Shown: one piece after another, positions 36,001 to 43,943 of the stretch
Layout: each line of letters opens with the position of its first letter
Position numbering within the stretch: position 1 is the first letter of the stretch
Source: Holophagales bacterium
Lineage (GTDB): Bacteria; Acidobacteriota; Thermoanaerobaculia; Multivoradales; JAGPDF01
Length of the DNA stretch: 64,000 nt
Assembly (NCBI GenBank): GCA_016699405.1
Contig: CP064972.1
Span: 2,387,501 to 2,451,500, forward strand
Direction of reading: 5' to 3'
Notes under the pieces: generated by a model
What the model was told of the DNA's origin: nothing
The model's input: the letters and a program-made list of their open reading frames with translations, nothing else
The model's database searches: none
Translations under genes and position numbers: made by a program

Positions 36001-37581
36001 GGCGTCGCGGATCGGGTCGATCGGCGGGCTCGTTTCCTGGGCGAAACGCAGCTTGAAGTAGTCGTCGAGGCGACGCGGCAGCCGGTCGAGCAGCGCGGCG
36101 GGCGGCGTGTCGTCCCCCATCGAGCCGATGGCGAGCTTGCCCTCGGCGACCAGCGGCGCGAGTGTGACCTCGAGGTCGTCGCGGGTCATGCCGAAGGCGG
36201 TTTGCAGACGGGCGAGCTCGTCGTCCGGCAGGGTCGCCGGCGGAGCCTCGAGTCGCCCGCCGGCCTGGCCGCGGCGCGGGGCCGGAAAGCGCTGCAGAGC
36301 GAGGAGGCGATGGACCTGTTCGGTGAGCAGCACGTCGCCGCTCGCCAGACGGACCATCGCCGTGTCGCCGGGTCCGAGCAGGCGCTGCATCTCGAGCGGT
36401 CCGAGGTCGAGCGTGCCGGAGAGCTCCGAGGCGGCCACGGCATAGTCGCGGGAGGCGGCGATCCAGAGCGGGCGCAGCCCGTTGCGGTCGAGGTGTGCCA
36501 CCGCTTCGTCGCCGTCGCAGGCGACGATCGCCGCCGGTCCGTCGCAGGCGCCGAGCAGCACCGCCATCGCCTCGTGGAACGCTTCGAGGTGACGCTCGCC
36601 GCGCGCCATCGACGGCGCCTCGGGGAGCAGGGCGAGCAGTGCTTGCGGCATCGCCAGGCCGCCGGCGATCAGGGCGATCATCATGTCGTCGAGGTTGGCG
36701 CTGTCCGAGCCGCTCGAGCAGATGATCGAGGTGACGCGCGCGGCGAGCTGGCGCAGGCGCGGGTGGCGCTCGACGATGCGCGTCACCAGATCGCGACCGA
36801 TGGCGTGCACCCAGGCGACGTTGCCGCGGATGGTGGCGATCTCGCCGTTGTGCGCCAGGCCCCAGAACGGCTGGGCGCGGCGCCACGAGCTCGTGGTGTT
36901 GGTCGAGTAGCGCGAATGGAAGAGCACGAAGCGCGAGGCGAGCTGCTCGTCGCGCAGGTCGGGGTAGAGCTCGGACATCCGCGAGAGCTGGGCGAGCCCG
37001 CGGTAGACCACGGTGCGGTTCGACAGGCTCGAGACGGCGAACTCGCCGCGTGACGGTTCGTAGAGCTGCTCGTCGAGCGCCAGGCGCAGGAGGTAGCGGC
37101 AGAGGAACCAGCCCTCCTCGCTCGACCCCGCCGGCCGGCGGAAGAGCGCCTGCCGGACCACCGGGGCGGTGCGCCGCGCCGGCGAGCCGGGTGGCAGCGC
37201 CTCGACGTTCAGCGGCACGTCCGCCCAGCCGAGCACGTCGGCGCCGCCGAGCGCGGCGAGATCCTCGACCGCCTCGACGCAACGCCGCCGGCGTGCTCCG
37301 TCGAACGGCAGGAAGAAGGTGCCGAGCGCCACGTCGCGCTGGACGATCGCCCGCGCCTGCTCGGGGAAGCGGTCGAGCAGCAGCGCCCAGGGGATGTCGA
37401 GCAGCATCCCCGCGCCGTGTCCGGGCGCCCCGCGATGGTCGAACTGGCGACAGAGCTCGAGCGCCATGTCGACGAGCGCGCGCTCGGCGACCCCCTTGCG
37501 CGAAGCGAGGAAGCCGATCCCGCACGCGGCGCGGGACGAGTCGAAGGTCGGCGGGGACCAGCGGCGCGGGACGTCGCTCAC
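33091..37581 (-). CDS. gltB: glutamate synthase large subunit (GltB-like)
   Basis: 1496 residues. GTG 37581 is chosen because GAGGAGG lies at good spacing and the product places the Ntn-type nucleophile Cys at residue 20 (AACGIGF) after a short propeptide. Order: class II glutamine amidotransferase (~20-400, with NRTVVYRGLA and HSRYSTNTTSSW), central domain, FMN/2-oxoglutarate synthase domain (~780-1150, with SGEGGFDKSRLG and SDGGGGTGA), GXGXG domain (GSGMTGGRVYLLD). The Fe-S motif is altered: C-x5-C-H is kept, but the third Cys lies 17 residues on instead of 4. The small subunit GltD is not adjacent. A TATACT -10 candidate is at 37603-37608. Together with glutamine synthetase it would assimilate ammonia. 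Confidence 0.9.
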   Translation of the reverse strand: MSDVPRRWSPPTFDSSRAACGIGFLASRKGVAERALVDMALELCRQFDHRGAPGHGAGMLLDIPWALLLDRFPEQARAIVQRDVALGTFFLPFDGARRRRCVEAVEDLAALGGADVLGWADVPLNVEALPPGSPARRTAPVVRQALFRRPAGSSEEGWFLCRYLLRLALDEQLYEPSRGEFAVSSLSNRTVVYRGLAQLSRMSELYPDLRDEQLASRFVLFHSRYSTNTTSSWRRAQPFWGLAHNGEIATIRGNVAWVHAIGRDLVTRIVERHPRLRQLAARVTSIICSSGSDSANLDDMMIALIAGGLAMPQALLALLPEAPSMARGERHLEAFHEAMAVLLGACDGPAAIVACDGDEAVAHLDRNGLRPLWIAASRDYAVAASELSGTLDLGPLEMQRLLGPGDTAMVRLASGDVLLTEQVHRLLALQRFPAPRRGQAGGRLEAPPATLPDDELARLQTAFGMTRDDLEVTLAPLVAEGKLAIGSMGDDTPPAALLDRLPRRLDDYFKLRFAQETSPPIDPIRDAWVFETSVALGRRSGLWSESEGPLFLYPHRVLERAERDWLLAHEAVRRVDATFAVGDDGGTVESLESALAGVVGAALAVARDTAVLVLSDRTVSAARVALPMPRLLSQLHQAIVAAGFRHQVGLVADTGAWDVHHLALLVALGADAVCPWLGCETAGEREATYLAGVRNGFVEAMSMIGVTPASAYCGAQLVEAIGLDASLLAREFPGVAGHLGGIGVDTLDREWLGFHRAAFAGDGAPPPAGEHKFRKDGRPHLYSPDAVRAMQAAAGFGENARRSPAAVADAATRLHDLDAERRRRAPTSLLDLVALREGTPLPLDAVEPEEAILWRFFVPGMSEGALSEPAHRAVARGMNLAWRWCRRRFHRSATPLPAGLGPFANSGEGGFDKSRLGHADGNRSIQYAGGRFTVTPEVAARAAEAEVKFAQGAKPGKGGQLPGRKVDARIAAQRGCEPGYELISPPVNHNLYSIEDVKLMLESWRLLNPEVSCALKLTATHGVEMAALGGVNAGANRIHLSDGGGGTGAAKRVDQKHAGVPAAAVLPAVHDALVEEGVRELVELSVDGGVQTGDQALKLLLLGADRVGFGTSALVALGCSMLRQCHLAGPAPHDPTGARRQGCSFGVATQDPALVARFAGRPRQLVEYLLAVAHDVRLALARLGVASVADLVGRRDLLVRRDDLEGKAAALDLSHLVNAPHGRATTRHLQRQSQLHAPPPRVREEEAAERALAGESVEVARRLTNLDRGVGVTAAGLVARRFGDAGLPRGAVRFRHHGAAGHFYAAYAVEGMEFRLAGVAADSCFTAAYGGKLAIVPAEGFRSEGTPTLVGNTFAYGARRGRAYLAGGGGNRFAVCLRKSHEGDAPRIVVEGVLANAFQYMTGGTALVLGPVGFNLGSGMTGGRVYLLDAALEMLNARYVRAVPLDESDVQTVQALLDEHLRETASPIAERLLRSFDPDRFCRIETRLVPEAQQST

Positions 37582-37693
37582 TCGAGGGTGCCTCCTCGGC
37601 CGAGTATAGGACGAGATGCCGCGGTGCGGCGGGGAGAATCTGCGGGCCGGGGAGCCGGTCGCGAACCGTGACGGAGCGGGCGAGCGGAGACGC

Positions 37694-38512
37694 TCAGTGC
37701 AGGTAGCCGTCCTGCACCGGGTGCTCGCTGTCGAGGTTGCCGTAGTCGCGGGCGAGGTCGAAGCGCGTCGGGTCGTGCGGCCGGCGGGTGACGAGCACGT
37801 CGTGCAGGCACCACTTGGCGCCGGGAGCGCATCCCGAGTCCGCGGCATCCAGCGCGTGAAGGCGGACCTTGGCGGGAGCGCGGGCGTGGAGCGCCCGCAT
37901 GTCGTCGGCGTTGGCCGACTCGCTCCCGGTTCGCGGGTCGACCGCGTAGACCGCGTGGACTTCGCCGAGCGCTGCCACGAGGTCGGCGTCGAGCTCGAGA
38001 TCGCCCGTGCCGATGGCGCCGTCGAGGTTGAAGTAGCGGATGTGCGCGAGCAGCTCGCGACCGCCGGGTCGCGAGCGGAGCTGCCGGAAAAGGTGATGCG
38101 CGACGAACGAGCCGCTGCTGTGGGCGATGGCGACGATCGGCCCCGCCGCGCCGCCACGTGTGCGGGCGAGAAGCCACTCGGCGAGCTCGGCGGTGGCGAG
38201 ATCCTTCGTGCGATAGCTCGCGTCGGCAGGACCGCGCAGCACGCAGACGCCGGCGGTGGTCGCCTCGGGGTCGGCGTGCAGGGTTGGAAGGGGTGTGAGT
38301 TGGATGGCCCAGTTCCAGGCCCAGGCCGGCTCGACGGTCCAGCCGGCGAAGGCGAGGAGCAGGGGGGCGCCGCCGGCCCCGTCGCGGCAGTAGACGCCGC
38401 CGGCCAGAGCCCGTGGGATCGGCGCGGGCGTCGGAGCTGCGTCGTGGCTCGCGCCCGCGGGGCCGACTGCGACCAGAAGCGTGCCGAGGAGGATCGAGGC
38501 GAGCCGAGTCAT
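37694..38512 (-). CDS. exported alpha/beta-hydrolase-like hypothetical protein
   Basis: 272 residues from ATG 38512, with a signal peptide (ASILLGTLLVAVGPAGASH). The strand-turn IVAIAHSSGSFVAHHLF (~125-141) resembles a hydrolase nucleophile elbow, with Ser in an H-S-x-G context; candidate acid and His residues follow (DLDLDG-like region at ~165, His in EHPVQDGYLH at the end). Cys pairs at YCRDG, VCVL, SGCAP and WCLHD suggest disulfides. The nearest guess is a secreted lipase or esterase-like protein; the true substrate is unknown. Confidence 0.65.
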   Translation of the reverse strand: MTRLASILLGTLLVAVGPAGASHDAAPTPAPIPRALAGGVYCRDGAGGAPLLLAFAGWTVEPAWAWNWAIQLTPLPTLHADPEATTAGVCVLRGPADASYRTKDLATAELAEWLLARTRGGAAGPIVAIAHSSGSFVAHHLFRQLRSRPGGRELLAHIRYFNLDGAIGTGDLELDADLVAALGEVHAVYAVDPRTGSESANADDMRALHARAPAKVRLHALDAADSGCAPGAKWCLHDVLVTRRPHDPTRFDLARDYGNLDSEHPVQDGYLH

Positions 38513-38577
38513 GAGATTCCGGCGGAGATGCGGTGCGACGCCGCGCGTGGAAGCAGCGTCGCTCGCGTCTCGTGTGC

Positions 38578-39856
38578 TCACGGCTTGGCCGAGACTACGT
38601 TCGTCTCACCCACGCCGACCGAGAAGGCGATTCGGCGACCGCCGATCTCGACCGTGTAGGCACCCGGTGGCAGGACGAGGACGTTGCCGACGCTCGACAC
38701 TTCGCCGACGCGCTGTCCGGCGGCCGTGCGGACCTCGTGTCCCTGGATCGAGGCGCCCTCGACCTTGAGCTTGCCCGGCCGCAACGTCGTCACCACGCCG
38801 CCGTCCACCTTGACCAGCGGCCAGACGATGTCGCCGAAGGTCACGTCGTACGTCCCTGGAATGACCGCGACCTGGTCGCCGATCGAGCTGACGTGGGCGA
38901 CCTCGACGCCGGTCTCGCTGTCGAGCAGCCGATGGCCGACGAGCGAGGCGCCTTCGACGCGCAGCCGGCCGGGACGCAGCACCGTCTCCTTGCCGGCCTC
39001 GACGCGCACGCTCTTCCACTTGACGTCGCCGAAGCTGACTTCGTAGAGGCTGGGAGGGACGTGGATCGTGCGCCCCATCGAGCTGACGTTGCCGACGACC
39101 TTGCCGGTGGTGACGTCGACCACGTCGTGGCCGGCGAGGTTGGCGCCTTCGACGGTGAGGTTGCCGGGTTCCTTGCCCTCCACGGCGACCTTGCCGACCG
39201 GTGCAGCGACCGCGAGCCCGAGCGCCGTGCCGAGCTCGGCGGCGCTGCCGGCATCGCGATAGGTGCCGCCGGTCGCCGCGGCGATGCACTGGAGCTGGAG
39301 TCGCGCGGCGAGGTCGACGTCGAAGCCGATGGCGTGGATGACGAGCCCGGCGCGCTTGGCGGCGAGCGCCCGCGCGGTGGCGCAAGGATCGCCGTCGCAG
39401 GTCTCCTTGCCGTCACTCACCAGGACGATCGCCGGCGCCGTCGCGTCGGCTGGCAGGTCCTGCGCCGCGAGGCTCGAGCACGCGGGTGATCGGCGTGTAG
39501 CCGCGAGCGGTGAGCTTCTGCGCCGCAGCGACCGTTGCCGGGCCGGCCTTGGCGGCCTCGGCGAACGGCACGAGGATCTGCGTGTCGGCGCAGTCGTGCT
39601 TCTCGCGCGGCGACTGGTGTCCGTAGGCGCGGAACGCCAGGCGCGTGTCGGCAGGGAGCTTGGCGACGACGTCGGCGACCGCCGCCTTCGCTGCCTCGAG
39701 CCGCGTGCCGCCCGCCGGGAGCTTGGCGATCATGCTGCCGGAGGCGTCGAGCACCAACTCGATCGTTCGCGGGGGGGCCGCGGCGCCGGTCGGGAGGGCG
39801 TGGAAAAGGCCGAGGGCGGCGAGACCGAGCAGGCTGGCGCAACGCGTGCGACGCAT
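38578..39856 (-). pseudogene. VWA-domain exported protein with three C-terminal repeats, frameshifted
   Basis: ATG 39856 (GGAGG six bases upstream) opens a signal peptide and a VWA domain with an intact MIDAS start (ELVLDASGSMIAKLP). The frame breaks near 39470-39475 after TPITRVLE. The continuation is in another frame, LAAQDLPADATAPAIVLVSDG, and runs to TGA at 38578. The second part completes the VWA fold (HAIGFDVD, CIAAATGGTY) and then carries three ~65-residue repeats, each with VEGA-x-x-x-GH, VSS-x-G and FGD-x-x-W-like motifs. A GAGAG to GAG contraction would explain the break. It may be an assembly error and not a dead gene. Confidence 0.75.
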
Positions 39857-39947
39857 GAGCACCTCCGGAGCTTTCCGGGAGATTCTAGATTCGGAATGCC
39901 GAGAAGGCTCTCCCCTCCGTCCGGCAGAACGAGGCGCGCAGCGCGGT

Positions 39948-40589
39948 TCAGTCGAAGTGCAGCACGCGCACCGGCTCGTCCTCGCGATCGCCGGCGATGC
40001 GGCCGGGGCCGATGCGGATCTCGTGCGCGGTCACCGCGATCGGTCCGTCGAAGCGGTCGCCGACGGGGATCTCGACGTGACGGGTCATCACCAGACGCGG
40101 GTGCTTCGCCCCGTCCTCCCCGTAAGCGTCGCCGATGTCGAACGTCACCAGCAGCAGGCTCATGAAGACCCCGGTGCCGCCACCGCCCTGCTTGGTCGAG
40201 AGGACGTGTACGCCGTTGGCCAGCCTCCCGAGGTGCTTGTAGGCGATCCAGTCGGTGACGCCCGAGGCGGGATCGGGAGTGTCGACGCGGAACCAGCCCT
40301 CCGGGTCGGCGACGAGCTCGCCGGAGTAACGGTTCGAGTGGAAGGCGAGGTCGAGCTCGACGGCGGCGACCGGCCCGGACGGGCCGTCCGAGAGCCAGGA
40401 GAGCAGATCCTCGACGACGCGCGGCGAGATCGGCTCGGCGCGGAAGGTGAACCGGTCGTCGGCCTCGGCCTGCTGTGCCCGGACGGCGGTCCGCTCGTTC
40501 GCCGAGCTCTTGGCCGTCGCCGGGCTCGCCGCCGGGAGCGTGGCGGGGACGACGAGGAGGGCGGTGATCGCGACAGCGGTGCGGAGCAT
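39948..40589 (-). CDS. exported hypothetical protein
   Basis: 213 residues from ATG 40589, with AAGGGAG upstream. A signal peptide (TAVAITALLVVPATLPAA) precedes a mature domain with FHSNRYSGELVADPEGWFRVD, VTDWIAYKHLGRLANGVHVL and VFMSLLLVTFDIGDAYGED. No Cys is present. The strand pattern suggests a beta-sandwich. No family is recognised. It lies downstream of the repeat array and IS110 element. Confidence 0.7.
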   Translation of the reverse strand: MLRTAVAITALLVVPATLPAASPATAKSSANERTAVRAQQAEADDRFTFRAEPISPRVVEDLLSWLSDGPSGPVAAVELDLAFHSNRYSGELVADPEGWFRVDTPDPASGVTDWIAYKHLGRLANGVHVLSTKQGGGGTGVFMSLLLVTFDIGDAYGEDGAKHPRLVMTRHVEIPVGDRFDGPIAVTAHEIRIGPGRIAGDREDEPVRVLHFD

Positions 40590-40732
40590 GGGCACTCCCT
40601 TCTGTCTCTAGAAGCGTGAGCGGCCCCGGATGCGGGACGGCTCCTGGCCGGGCAGGCGGCGGAGCGGTGCGGTGGCGTTCTCGACCTGCGTGCGGGTCCA
40701 CCGGTGCTCGGTGCCACCCTTCCCCCGGGTCC

Positions 40733-40978
40733 CTCGCTCTCGCTCGGGATGACAGGGGCGGGGCACGGTCGAAGGAGCCGGAGAGGAGGACTCGCGCCGA
40801 GCTGCGCTCGGTCTTCGAAGGGAGTCGCTCAACTCCTCGCACTCGCTCAGCGAGACCGAGGTGGGGCACCGTCGAGGGAGCCGGCGAGAAGGTCTCGCAC
40901 CGAGCTGCGCTCCACCACCGAGCTGACTTGCTCAGCTCCTCGTCCGCTCCTCCCCTCGTCATCCCGAGCGAGAGCGAG
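40733..40978. repeat. inverted-repeat array flanking the IS110 element
   Basis: A perfect 21-bp inverted repeat: the left arm at 40733-40753 contains CGCTCTCGCTCGGGATGAC, and its exact complement is at 40958-40978. Between them is an imperfect direct repeat of about 50 bp (near 40760-40808 and 40863-40912, both including GAGCTGCGCTC). A single diverged copy of the arm is at 60496-60516. This short palindromic family occurs extragenically and here lies directly upstream of an IS110 transposase. Confidence 0.75.
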
Positions 40979-40990
40979 ATTGGAATGAGA

Positions 40991-41063
40991 AGGCCAACCC
41001 CCCTGTCGCAGTACCTTTGCGGTCTGCAGGTTGACGGGCTGGGGCCCAGAAAGGAGGTTGGCC
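40991..41063 (+). promoter_or_regulatory. hairpin sequestering the transposase ribosome site
   Basis: GGCCAACC at 40992-40999 is the exact complement of GGTTGGCC at 41056-41063, which ends one base before the GTG start and includes half of the AGGAGG ribosome site (41052-41057). Pairing would hide the site. The same leader is where IS110-group elements encode part of their bridge RNA, so structure here could serve either purpose. Confidence 0.45.
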
Positions 41064-42124
41064 GTGAAGAAGAATAGCAAGCGCGAGGGAGGGTGGACGG
41101 CGGGCCTGGACGTGGGCGACCGCTGGACGCAGGTGGTGGTGCTCGACCGGGTGAGTGGGGAGCAGGCAGGGCAGGAGCGGATCGGGGGCTCGGAGGCCGC
41201 GTTGCGAGCCTGGTCGGCGCGCTGGGGCCCGATGCAGGTGGTGCTGGAGACGGGAGCGCAGTCGCCGTGGATGAGCCGGCTGCTGTCGAGTCTGGGACAC
41301 GAGGTGATCGTGGCGGATTCGCGTCAGCTGCCGCTGATCGGCAAGAGCCGGAAGAAGACGGACGTGCTGGACGCCGAGACACTGGCGCGCTTGGCGCGTG
41401 TCGAGCCGAAGCTGCTGCATCCGGTGCGGCATCGAAGCGAAGCCGCTCAGCGAGGCTCGAGGTGATGCGGGCGCGGGATGTCCTGGTGCGGATGCGCACG
41501 ATGGCGGTCAATCACGTGCGCGGCGCGGTCAAGGCGATTGGAGGACGTCTGCCCAAGTGTTCGACGGAGGCCTTCCCTACACGTGCCGTGTCGGCCTTGC
41601 CGGAGAGCCTGCGGCCCTCGCTGCTGAGGATTCTCGAAACGGTGATGGAGCTGACGGAGCGGATCAAGGGCTTCGACCGTGAGGTCGAGGAGCTCGGCCG
41701 TCGTCATCCCGAGACCGAGCGCTTGCGTCAGGTCCCGGGCGTGGGCGTCGTCACGGCGGTCAGCTACGTGCTGACGATCGAAACCCCCGAGCGCTTCCGC
41801 CGCAGTCGAGAGGTCGGGGCCTACCTGGGACTGGTCCCCGGCGTCCGGGACTCGGGCGAGAGCCAGCCCCAGCTGCGGATCACCAAGCAAGGTGACCCCT
41901 TCCTGCGCAAGCTGCTCGTCCAAGCGGCCCAGTACATCCTGGGTCCCCTCGCACCCGACAGCGATCTGCGGCGATTTGGCGAAGCGCTGTCGAAACGCGG
42001 CGGCAAAGCGGCGAAGAAACGGGCGATCGTCGCCATCGCCCGCAAGCTCGCCGTCCTCCTGCATCGGCTCTGGGTGAGCGGCGAACCCTACGAGGCTCTG
42101 CGCACCGCCGCCGGGACTGCATGA
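41064..42124 (+). pseudogene. IS110-family transposase, frameshifted
   Basis: GTG 41064 with AGGAGG upstream. The N-terminal RuvC-like DEDD domain is clear: GLDVGDRW, VLETGAQSPW, KTDVLDAETLARLARVEP. The frame ends at TGA 41463-41465 shortly after RHRSEAAQ, where the family should continue; the continuation LEVMRARDVLVR is found in another frame and runs to 42124 with the C-terminal domain (PGVGVVTAVSYVL, GAYLGLVPG, ITKQGDPFLRKLL with the catalytic Ser region). One base missing near 41453 explains both halves. IS110 enzymes recombine circular intermediates guided by a bridge RNA. As read, the enzyme would be inactive. Confidence 0.85.
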
Positions 42125-42490
42125 AACGGCAACGACATCTCGGGTAGGAGAGGAGTCGACGACTTTGGGCCAGGGTCCGACCCGGGTCCGGGTGACTGCG
42201 ACAGGTCCCTAGGCCTCGCAGGCCGCGAGTGAGATGGCAGCACCCGGCTCCGATCGGACACCAAAAGGCACCGAGCCCCACGCGGGCTCCTCGAGAGTGC
42301 GGATGGAAGCGTGGCACCGGACCCTCGCCCAAGACCTCGAGCGCGGCCGACAAGTCGGCCGATTGACACCACATGGCCTTCTCATGGAAGGGATCTGGGG
42401 GTCGGGCGGCGGCGGGTCCGCGCGGGCTCAACCCCCCGGTTCCCGTGCTCAGGCTCGGGAAAACGGGGGGAGGCACGAAAGGCCACGGTG
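42125..42490. other. hairpin-rich non-coding region after the transposase
   Basis: No gene is seen. Inverted repeats include GAGCCC 42273-42278 with GGGCTC 42284-42289, and the strong hairpin at 42432-42470. The region separates the IS110 transposase from a convergent small gene. Confidence 0.5.
42432..42470. terminator. strong hairpin between convergent genes
   Basis: CCCCCCG (42432-42438) pairs with CGGGGGG (42464-42470); the stem continues as TT/AA and CCCG/CGGG after one mismatch and one bulged A, around a 10-base loop. It lies 20 bp past the 3' end of the small minus-strand gene and could terminate transcription from either side. Confidence 0.4.
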
Positions 42491-42652
42491 CTACTTCTTC
42501 GGATGGTTGAACAGCTTGTGCAGGAACGACTCGGCCGGCGGGCAGGTGCAGCGCTGGTCCTTCGGCACGTTGGCGAGCGCCTGCTCGACATGTTGGCCGC
42601 AGCCCGCCCAGGTCGGCTTGCCGCAGCGCTTGCATTGGACTTGGTGGCACAT
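42491..42652 (-). CDS. small conserved zinc-finger-like protein (MCHQ-type, 53 aa)
   Basis: 53 residues, ATG 42652 to TAG 42491-42493. The product starts MCHQVQCKRCGKPTWAGCG and continues HVEQALANVPKDQRCTC. Cys pairs C-x4-C-x2-C and CTC, with His residues, suggest a small zinc-binding fold. Proteins with the same MCH...C..CGKPTWAGCG...HV start recur as uncharacterised small ORFs in diverse bacteria. The third-codon GC pattern and motif conservation support it despite its small size. The role is unknown. Confidence 0.75.
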   Translation of the reverse strand: MCHQVQCKRCGKPTWAGCGQHVEQALANVPKDQRCTCPPAESFLHKLFNHPKK

Positions 42653-42700
42653 GGCGGCGGGATTCTCGCACGAGTGCAGGGATCCCGCTCCAAGCAGTCC

Positions 42701-43858
42701 TTACGGCCGCTTGGCCGACCAGACCGCGAGGTTGCCGCTCTCGAAGCTGTCCGAGGTGAGCAGCTGGATCTCGTAGGCGCCGAGGTCGGCGTACGCGCCG
42801 GCTACCCGCGGGCGTCCGAGGATGTCCGTCGTCCCGAATCCGCCCTGGGGCGGACTCGCGCCCATCCCGGCGAGCGGCGAGTCGGGCTTCAAGTCCCAGT
42901 TGGTGGCCGGATCGACGAACTTCGGGTCGATCTGGAAACGGACCTCCTCCATCGTCGGGAAGAACGAGAGGGGACGGGGGTAGTCGTTGGCGACGAAGGC
43001 GGTGGTGCCGATGCCGGACCAGTTGATGTCGTAGTCGCCGCCGTTGCCCCAGAAGATGTTGTTGGAGAGCCAGACGGTGGCAGTCGGACTGCTGGTGTTG
43101 AGACCCAGGACGGTGGTCGCCCCGAGATTGTTGGCGAAGGTGTTGTTGTTGATCGCGGCGTCGAGCAGGTTGCCGCCGGACAGGTAGAGCGCGCTGGCCG
43201 AGGCGTTTGCGTGGTTGGCGACGAAAAGGTTGCCTGTCACGCGCACCGTGGCGGCGTGGCCGACCTCGATGTCGACGCCGCCGTCGGGGCCGACGGTGTC
43301 GTTGCCGACGAAGGCGTTGCCGTGAACTTCGACCGTCGGTGAGACACTGTCTGGCAGGGTGGCGATCCGGAGGCCGACGCCGGCTTGGCCGACGATGCCG
43401 CTGCCGTGGGCGATCTTGATCCCTTCGATGTGGACGAGGGGGCTGCCGGTTCCGCCCGCTCCGCGATCGATCTGGATCTTCAGCACCCGCTCCAGATCGC
43501 CGCCGTCGAGCACGGTGCCGAACGGCGAGGTCTCGAGGCGCGCGCAGTTTCCCAGAAAGAAGAAGTACCCGCCCACCAGCGTCAGGTTCTTGGCCTCGCT
43601 CGAGGTGTAGTTGAAGCCACCGGAGGGTGCGATGAAGGTGCCCTTGAGCAGGTGGATGGTGTCGTCCACCCCGTTGCTCGCCGCGGTGGAAAGGGCGGTC
43701 TGGAGCTCGGCCGAGGTGTTGACGCAGAAGGTCGTGGCGGCGAGCGGCGAGGAGAGGGCAAGGAGCGCGAGAGTCAGGGCCGTCAGGTGAAGGTTCTTGC
43801 CGGCGGAGCGGCGCGGCGCGGAGGCCGAGAGGGGGCGGAACGGAACCGGAACGGACAT
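42701..43858 (-). CDS. secreted parallel beta-helix protein with C-terminal DGFE-type tag
   Basis: 385 residues from ATG 43858 (GGGAGA upstream). A long signal peptide (LTALTLALLALSSPLAAT) is followed by a right-handed beta-helix of the choice-of-anchor/pectate-lyase-like type: LTLVGGYFFF, VHIEGIKIAHGSG, VEVHGNAFVGND, VRVTGNLFVANH and LDAAINNNTFANN are successive coils. The segment DILGRPRVAGAYADLGAYE is the common end of such helices. The last 17 residues read SDSFESGNLAVWSAKRP, a version of the short tag seen on two other exported proteins here. Probably on the cell surface or secreted. Confidence 0.8.
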   Translation of the reverse strand: MSVPVPFRPLSASAPRRSAGKNLHLTALTLALLALSSPLAATTFCVNTSAELQTALSTAASNGVDDTIHLLKGTFIAPSGGFNYTSSEAKNLTLVGGYFFFLGNCARLETSPFGTVLDGGDLERVLKIQIDRGAGGTGSPLVHIEGIKIAHGSGIVGQAGVGLRIATLPDSVSPTVEVHGNAFVGNDTVGPDGGVDIEVGHAATVRVTGNLFVANHANASASALYLSGGNLLDAAINNNTFANNLGATTVLGLNTSSPTATVWLSNNIFWGNGGDYDINWSGIGTTAFVANDYPRPLSFFPTMEEVRFQIDPKFVDPATNWDLKPDSPLAGMGASPPQGGFGTTDILGRPRVAGAYADLGAYEIQLLTSDSFESGNLAVWSAKRP

Positions 43859-43943
43859 CGAAATCTCCCTTTTCCTCTGCAAACGCCGGCCGGGGCCGGA
43901 AGCGAACAGGGGGGAGACGCGATCTCCGCGTCCGGGTCGATTC

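Larger units (their letters stand above)
41064..42490 (+). mobile_element. IS110-family element, ends not determined
   Basis: IS110 elements lack clear terminal inverted repeats, so the true ends cannot be set from one copy. The left end lies somewhere between the repeat array (40978) and the transposase start; the right end is in the 366-bp non-coding stretch after 42124. That stretch is hairpin-rich, as expected if it carries a structured RNA or the element end. Confidence 0.55.

Noticed and set aside
33202..37053. A 1283-codon plus-strand open frame
   Set aside because: It is antisense to glutamate synthase, whose domains and catalytic residues are unmistakable. The antisense product is low-complexity Arg/Glu/Ala sequence without domains, a high-GC artefact.
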